Of a stretch of 64,000 nt of DNA, positions 56,224 through 64,000 are shown in pieces. Both the position numbers and the translations under genes were made by a program. This stretch comes from Thelonectria olida (taxonomy: Eukaryota > Ascomycota > Sordariomycetes > Hypocreales > Nectriaceae): the NCBI GenBank assembly GCA_020736575.1, contig JAGPYM010000005.1:806001-870000 (forward strand), read 5' to 3'. Each line of letters begins with the position of its first letter. Position 1 is the first letter of the stretch. The notes under the pieces are model-generated. The model saw only the letters and a list, made by a program, of their open reading frames with translations, had not been told where the DNA came from and searched no databases.

Positions 56224-59200
56224 TTAGGTCATTGAGCTTCGTTGCGCCGTCGCCGACACTTGATGGAATCGATCGGCAACCTGGGAATAATTAGTACGCA
56301 TTGACTTAACGCGAGAATTGAATAAAATAGCTGAAGCTTACCTCTGGAGTTGACTTGATGAAAGGGAGCTCGAAGAACATGTACTTCTCGTTCTTGCACA
56401 ACTCCGAAATGAGGCACATCAGACCCCATGGCTGGGGCCAATACGCAATGAGGCGTTCCAGCAGAATCCTCGTAATCTCTTGCCGAATCTCCGACTCCTC
56501 CGGGTCACTGAGGTCCTTGCCGAAGATGTAGAGCAGGCCCTGACTAAAGAAATCGGTGTGGGCGCTGGGGAATCGCAGTTGATTGATCATGCCGGCCAAG
56601 AGGTAGTACCTGGTCTCGGGCTGAAGCTCGTGAATAAGCAATGACAATGTCGAAATGGTATTTTCATCACCTGACACATTGACGATGGTGTTCGCCCGGG
56701 CAGCTTGATCCGCGGCATACTGACCGATGTAAATGACGATAGCCCCAATAAGTCGTACATTCGCCATCACAGGGACTTGCCCGAAAATCGTCTCCTTTGG
56801 TGGGTTGTGCGAGATGGCATGCGTGATGGTGGCAACGATTTCCTCTGAAGGTCCAGTCTGTAGCGCCTGGTCAAGGACACTGAGCAGGCCAGCTTCCCCC
56901 AGGATAGCGGTAGCCTCAGTGGCCAGCCTGGGGCTCACTCGGGCTTCGTCTGTTGGTTCGACATCTGCCACAGCTTCGGGAATTTGTAGGGGGTTTGCTG
57001 ATAAGACAGTGTTGATCAGCTGAGTGCAGTGTGGCGGGACACTGGCGTAGATCCTAACGTGGTTGGCGGCAAGGTAGTTGGGAAAATCGTGCTGAAGAAT
57101 GATAAGAAGCTTAAGAGCAGCGCGATAGATCTCTTTGGCGACGTTGGACACTTCGAAGACCTTGAGCTGCTCACCAAGAGTGTCAAGAAGTTGACACACA
57201 AGATCGGTGTAAGCTGCCCACCCAGCGCCCTCAGGCAACTGAAGTACGATAGGCAGGAACGCCCGGTGCTGAATGAGAGACAGCCAGCCGTAGATGAACC
57301 CCGGAACCTGGGCTGGACCCATGCCGGCGAACCTCGAAGCAAACTTGAGCATAACATCCCGGCGCTCCTCCTCAGGAAGATCTTCAGACAGAGCATTGAT
57401 CTCATGCAAAATCATGGATATCATCCGGAAGAACACCCTCTGGTTGAAATGTTCACCACGCTTCACATGGTGATGGTTAAGCACCAGTGTAATTAGCGCT
57501 AGGGTAGAGTCCACAAATATCGCACGTGAACCAGGTGTGTCTGGCTGCATGGTGAAGAACGTAGCGACGAGCTTAGCCAAAGCATCGATCATGACGTAGG
57601 CATCGCCAATAGCACCGGTGTGCAGGGTGTGCTCAAAGCGCTCAACAGAGAGATCGATACCGATGCGAAGAAAGACGAAGAAGTCTTCCCGGTCACGGAT
57701 AACTTGCTTGAGTTGCAACTGTTGAACGAAGGCAGTCGGGGCCTTCTCAGAGGCACTGTGGTTGTTGCAAATATGAACCCATTCCTCGAACACATATTCC
57801 ATCTGGTCTTGCTGGTAGTTGACCCCTTCAATGGCCTGCGATGGTCGGGGCAGAGCCGAGCTCGCCAGCTTGGTCTTGACTCGCTGACCAGCAGGCGAGT
57901 CGGGCTCGTCACAAATCCAGCCCCACGCAGCTTCCAGAGTGCGGACAAAGTCAGCGTACATGGCGATTGGGCGGTTATTCAAAAGGGTGAGGTCGAGGAG
58001 GTGCTCCAGGAAGTCAAGGGAACCCTCTTTGCGCGCCAGGAGCGCCTTGCTCATGGCAAGATCGATGTTTCTCCAATCCAAAAGGTCCGTTCTGATCAGT
58101 GCAGCAAGCAAAGGTAGGCTCAAGAAAGTTGGACCTGGCTGCTGACTGAACAAAGCGCGAACCCGGTTGTTGAGAGCCGGGCCAGCAATCTTCCTGAGTG
58201 TCTCTAAAACATGGACCAAGCTCTCAAGCGTCAAGTTGTCCTCGACTTGCTGAAAGATTAGAGCACTGATCTGTTCTGCTGCGTAAATGGCAAATTCTTC
58301 TGAGTTCTGCGACGTCTTAATGATTAGCTGGACAAGGGCGTCCACAGCATCGAGAACAGGGTGCGGCCTAGGAAGGCCAATGAAATGTTCCTCACGAGCC
58401 TCGCCAGCAGCGCGGAGAAGTTCGTGAAGGAACTTGTTAACGCGCTCTGCCAGACCTCGGACATCCATCTGGAAAGCTGGAGCCCGGCCGTTGGGACCAC
58501 TATTGGCAGGAGCCGAGTGGACAGGTGCGTAAGGCTGCATCTGGTTGCCCATATGTTGTTGCTGCTGCTGGATGGATGGAGTCTCAGCAGGAGTTGGTAT
58601 GTTCGGCAAGTTAAACTGCTCCTGTAACACCTCGTTGGCAAGAGACCTGGTGGCGTCGGACGTGGAAGGGCCGTGCGAGGTAGCAGGAAGCGTGGTGCGC
58701 GGTTGTCTCGCAAAATCTTCATAGATAGCCATCTGCTCAGGATTCAGACCCCCAGCCGTAGGAGACAGCTTGTAAGGGTTTGGAATGGCCATGGCCCATC
58801 GGCTGAGGTTAGGGTCAAAGTATGGATCGTTGGCTCTCTGCATCCTGTGGCGTCGACGAACCTCAAGCTCTGGCTCTATCATCTCTTCAATTTCCGGAAC
58901 TGCCCTCTCCTCGGCTTGCTTTTCGATGATGTTGCACGCCAAGTCCAAGTTGGAGTTGACACACATGATAATAGTACCTTCCGGCAGACCCTGAGGGAGA
59001 TCGTTCGAGAGATTGCGCATGTAGTTGGTAAAGTTAGCCCGGAGGGGCTCCTTTGAGGTGACAAGGGCGAGGCTTCCAGCGGTGGCCTTGACCATGTTGA
59101 CCGCAGAGGTGCGTATCCGGCTCTCTTCGTTTTCCGTAGCAAAGTCCTTGTGGACCATCTGTTGAGTGGAGATGGCAGCAATTGTGACAGATCGATCGAC

Positions 59201-62200
59201 GACGGGCTGGATGATATCTTGTAGAGCTCTCGTGAGCGCAGTGCGGACGATCTCGTGAAGTCGGGTAGTGCTAACAACCATCTCATTAGTGGGGGGGATT
59301 GTGATCAATGGACCAAGGTCAGGAATTGTTGGCGCAATCGTTTGAGGAGCCAGTCCTGCCCCAACGGCAGAGCCCATGCCATTAAGAGAGAGATTTTCAA
59401 AAGCATCCAACGGTTCCTGAGGGAGCACCTCGGCAGGTTCTTCAATGACTGGACGGTTCAGGATCTCGCCAGAAGGCTCGATACTCTTGTGATCCAGGTT
59501 GAGCCCTTTGCAGAGAACCTCGATCTCGAATTTCAGGTTGAGCTTCAGTTCCGCGTGGTGATACAACTCGATGAGCAGATGAATGATATCCATGAGCCAA
59601 GGGTTGGGAGGTCGGAAAACTGCAGAAGTGGCGCCCTGAGTAAGGACTTTACAGACGAATGGGATGACGACAATCAATCTTTTGGTATCGTGAGCCTCCA
59701 TCAGCAGTTGCTTAAACGCAATGTTCTTATGCTTGATAGGTCGGTTCCGGGCGAGTGTCAATAGTCCCAGCCAGCCACCGAGGTTCTTCAGATGAGTCCG
59801 CTCAGTCGAGTTCTGCATTGTGGCCTCCGAATTGAGCATCCTCGCAACGCTGACGTAGGTCTCCCTGAGGACCTCGCCCCATAAGGACTGGTCTTCAAGT
59901 AACTTCACCAACTCGAGGTACACATGATGGTAGTTTGGCTGCATCTTGGCACGTTCCTCGACTAGATGACTGGCGAACCACTGCTGATGCCTGCGCTCCA
60001 TAGTCTCGCGAAGTTCCTTGACCATTGATTGCAAAGTTCCCTCTGTAATGTTGTTCAGGACGAACTGAACCTTGTCTTGGGCACCCTCGTCAGGATCTTC
60101 ATAGCCAGCTGTCGGGGGATGCTGGTCAACGTTGATAGAGCTGAAAGCAGGCGGTTGTCGATCAGCAATCGCCTGCTCTTCAGAATTGCCATTGGTCAAA
60201 GTATCGACGGGATACCCAAGTCCATGAGGTGTCCCAGCCCCGTTGCGACCGCGAGCAAGCTCATCCTCATGAACAACGTCCTCCGCCTTCTTGTAGGCCT
60301 CCGTGCCCTGAAGACCTGGGATCTGCAAGAGCTGCTTGCAGAAGCCTGGCCATTCTCGGAACCGCACTAGGAGCTGCATCAAGGCCTGCAAACCAAATTT
60401 ATACATTGGGTCATCCGGTAGGTGGTCGCGAACAGCCTCGAGAATCATTCCAAGCCCAACCTTTAATGGTAAGTCCGATATGAGCTTGTGGGAGATAATG
60501 CCGCCGAATAGAACTGCCGTGGTCGCCAAAGCTTCGAGTGGATAATCGACGTAGTGGCTGTACTCGTCAAATAGTCCATGGATCATGCAGGCGAAGACAT
60601 CCTGATCCAAGGGGTCCCTAGAATGCTTGTACTGATCTAGGACTTCAACGATGTTGCGAACCTGAATCTCGTCACTGTACATCTTCTTATAATGCTCCTC
60701 CATCTTACTATTGGCGGCTGGGGGAAGGGCGTTTCCGTCTTTGCCATTCGCGTCGATGATTTCGTCGTAACCTTCGCCATAGTTGATCAAGCGAGGATAG
60801 GCAGTGATGCAATGACGCTGAACTAGGATGAGATCCTGCATGGGAGATTTTGGCAAGAAGTCTTCCAGAATCGCCAACAATGCTGATACTGTACGAACTT
60901 GGAGAGTTGTGCTGGGGATCTCAGGGTCAGTCTTGATCATCAAGAACTGAAGGAGAGTACGGGAAATCTCGGCACTTCGATCAGCATTGAAGCGAGCCCA
61001 CTTTGAGAGATCGAGGTAACCCTGGGCGTGAGCAAGAGCGGCAAGGTCGATACCAAATCCATTTGGCAGATAGACCAGTCCATCTAGCCAATTGTGTTTG
61101 ACCGCATGCTCGAAGATAAGTGGAAGGTCAGCAGGTTTGACTGCATGAGCATCAATAAGCCTCTGAGTCACCCATTCCTTGTCTTTGCGCCAGAGGCTGT
61201 CCAGAACAAAGTCATATTCCGGCGACCGCTTATACAAAAAGTTCTCAAAGAGAGAATTCAGCGTATCGACAGCCATTGTAGCCCATGACTGCCGAGGGAC
61301 TTCAAAGGCAGACACGAGGAAGATGTCGAGGTTCGGTACGACAACCTCTTGAAAGAGCCGTTTCGCTTCAACGCTCTGCGATGCATGCACTGAACTGAGG
61401 GCGACATTGAAGATCGATGACAGAGCGGCAACGGACACTAGCGGATGCTTGACTGCCTGCGCGGCTCGCTCGATGACGTTTGGAGGAGAGTTGGCATAGT
61501 CCTCCAGCGTGATGCTTCGAACAAGACCTGGAATTGTAGTCGCATCCAGTTGCTCATGCGTCAGGGAAGCGTAAGCACTGACAAAGGATAATTGAGCTTC
61601 GGGCTCATTCCAAGCACCTCCCCAAAGTCGTTGAATGTCCACACCTAAGGTAGAATCCTGGGCCACTGGTAGTAGAGAGTTATACAGACGCAAGAATTGC
61701 AAAGAGGAGATGCGGGCCGATGGTTGGTCGAAGAGGGCAATGACTTCCGTCCAATCGAACGTCTTTGGGATGACTCTTCGTAGCGCGGCAACCAAAACAC
61801 TTGGGTCGTGTTGTGGCGTCTGGCTGATGGAGGTGTAGGTCAGGGCTGAGGAAACTTGTTCGGGAGTGAGTTGAATGTTAGAAGGTCGATTCTGAAGATA
61901 CGAGACGCAGGTATCCTCGTCGCGAGTAAAATCAACACCGGTCTTTTGGATGAGGCGTGTGAGGATGTTGGAGTTCTTGTCCACGACAACCCTGCCGAGA
62001 TCAAGGGCAGCCAGAACTTCGGAAGGAGGTGCTATGTCCATGCTTATGTATCGCTTCGTCACGTAGTTTTGGAGCTCGCGTCGAGTGGAAGCATTGAAGC
62101 TCGGTGGATGATATTGAATGAATCGATCCACGATAAGCGCGATGAAAGCGGGACTTAGGTCTGTGTGCGCTTCTATATCGGGGCGTGAAATGATATCGAT

Positions 62201-62921
62201 AAAGGTTGGGAAGTTGGTCGAAAGAATTGCGTCGGCTTTGAAGGGTGGTGTTAGTTGTGCAATGCGGATGTTTGGGACGATATATACCTTTGGTCTTCAG
62301 ATCACCGCGAGAACCGACCTTGAAAGCTAAAGCAAGCAAGGTCTTCTCGAGAGCATCTAGTTTGAAATGCTCCATGAAGGTTGAGAGATCAAAGTCGCGG
62401 AAGATATCTTCGGTTCCACTCTCTATCGACTCGGCGATCTTGGTAGCTTGGTCGACATCATGCGCGATCTTTCGCATCTCTTGCACCAAAATGTGGTAGT
62501 TTCCTGGATTCGAAACTGGCCGGTTAAGGCCAGGGAATATCTGCGGCGCATTTCCGGCGACCAGCCGGGTCAAGTATTTAGAAAAGACCTCCATTCCGTG
62601 TTCATCGATGAGCTAGAGGTAGAGCCACCGTTAGTAAGGAGCGCGTCTGGAGAAAAGAACCCAGCTCACCTTTGTCAATTGATCAACCTGGAGCTCCCAC
62701 TTGGCACGGTCCTTATCCTCCTTGATAGTGCTGAGAAGGAGATAGACCTGGGCCACGACGATCTTGGTCAGAGAGTTGGTGCCCGTCGGACTGCTGGCGC
62801 TGGGGCTTGCGCCAGCACTGAGAATGGCGGCCTGCGATGGGTGGGGTGAATGGCTTGATCCCGTCTGAAGTGTCTGCGCAGGATTGGGCGAAAATGATCC
62901 CGCTCGAGGTGGTGGGACCAT
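56224..62921 (-). CDS. NOT1: CCR4-NOT transcription/deadenylation complex subunit 1
   Basis: Exons 62921-62670, 62612-62288, 62235-56342 and 56280-56224 join in frame to about 2175 residues, the usual fungal NOT1 size. Introns are 57, 52 and 61 bases. The last exon is only 57 bases and gives VADRFHQVSATAQRSSMT after FIKSTPE. After a Pro/Ser-rich start comes the helical NOT1 N-terminal region (TKIVVAQVYLLLSTIKEDKDRAKWELQVDQLTK, then LIDEHGMEVFSKYLTRLV). From about residue 910 is the CAF1-binding MIF4G-like domain (VQFVLNNITEGTLQSMVKEL). It is followed by the CAF40-binding region, a short poly-Gln stretch (SIQQQQQHMG) and the conserved NOT1 C-terminal domain that docks NOT2/NOT3-5. It is the scaffold of the main cytoplasmic deadenylase and is essential in yeast (CDC39). 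Confidence 0.97.
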
Positions 62922-63732
62922 GGAGGTGTATTGAGGGCGGAGGAGGGTTGATGGAAGTGAGCCTGCCCTTTGAGTTGTGGCAGGCTGGTTCGCTCAAGCT
63001 AGAGCTGGATGTGATGAGCTGTGTAGTCTAAGTTGGTGGAGAGGGCTCCTACATGAGGAAGCTTTCGGGAAAAGACACGAGCCTGGCCGAGGGGGGCAGC
63101 TCGAGAATGCGCGACCGTGTAGTTGATAGACGTTGAGAAGACCAGCGCGAGGCTGATTCGCGCTTGAAGTGGAGTTGAAGAGGGGAGAGGTGCGTGGGTG
63201 ACAAGTGTCCAGGCGTGGTCGTCGTCGTCGGAGCTGGGCGCCAAGACGCAGCGTATTAATAAGCTTGGGGGGAGCGAAGCGGCGGTCCGGCGTCGGTCGA
63301 CGAATAGATCTGGGGGCGGATATGGCGAGGGAGAGCAGAGCAGGTATCGATATCTCAACAAGCGTACACTGGTGGATGTGGAAGTTGGGTTGAGGAATAA
63401 GGTCTGAAAATGCGTATGTACCGGAGCACGGTTAATTCCGGTCCGCTAAAGTCGGGGTCGTGCGCTCCAGCCCGTATCACGTGCTTAAGGAAAACGGGGC
63501 GTTGCCCTGCCAACACTGTCCACGCCACTCCAAATAAAGACATGGTCCATGGAGAGTCAATATCGCGGCATACCGCTGTCCTTCACACGCTTGAAAGGTA
63601 CACATCACTTTTGGTTTCTTCATCTGAAGCCAAAATAATAGCGCGACTTGGGCTGGTTCCATTTCTCTCTCCGACAACATCATTGTTTACCTCTACCATA
63701 TTATTCCAGCTTGATTCACCACTTCAGGCACC
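62922..63732. other. divergent promoter region of NOT1 and the F-BAR gene
   Basis: 811 bases between the two start codons. The sequence next to NOT1 is GA-rich on the plus strand, that is CT-rich in its leader. One E-box is listed separately. No gene seen. Confidence 0.6.
63477..63483. promoter_or_regulatory. E-box TCACGTG in the NOT1/F-BAR intergenic region
   Basis: TCACGTG is the core bound by Cbf1-type bHLH factors. It lies 250 bases upstream of the F-BAR start and 556 upstream of NOT1. One copy, assignment by sequence only. Confidence 0.3.
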
Positions 63733-64000
63733 ATGCCTGGGTCAACGGCAGATGGTCCAGCCGTTGCGCTGTCTTGTGAGTGCAGCTTCCTCGCCCTTAC
63801 TTTTCTAACACTTATTCACCTGATCTTTCTTAGTCGCAAACAATTTCTGGGGCAAAGATGATGCTGGCGTTGCACCACTGATCAATCGAATGGCCGGAGC
63901 CAAACAGACATGCGACGAATTAAGAGCATTTTACGGCGGTACGTTTGCCTCTATATTACCTTAGTTTTATTTATCTAACACATGTGACTTTCGCAGCCCG
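63733..64000 (+). CDS. F-BAR domain protein, N-terminal part (gene continues beyond the window)
   Basis: Exons seen: 63733-63775, 63834-63938 and from 63997 on; introns of 58 bases each keep frame. The spliced product begins MPGSTADGPAVALSFANNFWGKDDAGVAPLINRMAGAKQTCDELRAFYG, then A and the start of an Arg codon. FANNFWGKDDAG...L..R...AK.TCDEL..FY.AR is the first helix region of an F-BAR (FCH) domain, which binds and bends membranes. In fungi such proteins are RhoGAPs (Rgd/Rga type) or cytokinesis scaffolds (Cdc15/Hof1, Bzz1); the C-terminal domains that would decide are outside the window. Confidence 0.8.

Noticed and set aside
1..64000. CRISPR array, bacterial operon or prophage-like structure
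   Set aside because: No regularly spaced direct repeats; genes have spliceosomal introns and eukaryotic families, so bacterial systems are not expected.

Overview
This is chromosomal DNA of a filamentous ascomycete (Pezizomycotina, most likely Sordariomycetes; the class is inferred). Evidence: short introns of about 55-90 bases with GTRNGY-type donors and YAG acceptors, pyrimidine-rich leaders, large conserved single-copy eukaryotic genes, an isolated 5S rRNA gene, a nuclear tRNA, and a decayed HET-domain gene of the kind that expanded in these fungi. There are no operons; each gene has its own promoter.

Layout. 1-1178: 3' part of a C2H2 zinc-finger gene (+). 1179-5166: no gene seen. 5167-6600: FAD-dependent amine oxidase of the fructosyl-amino-acid/saccharopine oxidase type (+). 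6601-13118: no gene seen. 13119-16268: sulfite reductase flavoprotein subunit, MET10 type (-). 17409-19093: dicarboxylate/amino acid:cation symporter with four exons (-). 19094-24187: non-coding except for a HET-domain pseudogene near 22.7-23.2 kb. 24188-27556: copper P1B-type ATPase (+). 30108-31265: Pcl-type cyclin (-). 31266-42068: a gene-poor block of about 10.8 kb that contains a dispersed 5S rRNA gene (40788-40906, +). 42069-43239: CDK1/Cdc2 kinase (-). 44395-44476: tRNA-Ser(AGA) (-). 45564-47151 (-) and 47542-48783 (+): a divergent pair, an IMPACT-family protein and a mitochondrial Oms1-like methyltransferase. 49218-50458: GDS1 winged-helix protein (-). 54891-55808: PhzF-family isomerase (+). 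56224-62921: NOT1, the scaffold of the CCR4-NOT complex (-). 63733 to the end: the first exons of an F-BAR protein (+).

Function. The genes are mostly housekeeping: sulfate assimilation (MET10), copper transport, cell cycle (CDK1 and a Pcl cyclin), mRNA decay (NOT1), translation-stress regulation (IMPACT family) and mitochondrial function (Oms1-like, possibly GDS1). Nothing looks like a secondary-metabolite cluster, a defence system or an intact mobile element. All intron-containing models were joined by hand; each join keeps the reading frame and restores conserved motifs.

I found no previously undescribed multi-gene system. The items most worth checking are the structurally compensated 5S isotype, the HET pseudogene, the control region of the Pcl cyclin (CGCGAAA elements and an upstream ORF overlapping its start), a repeated intergenic word (ATGTACTTCGTA), and possible tRNA relics near 51.5-51.7 kb.
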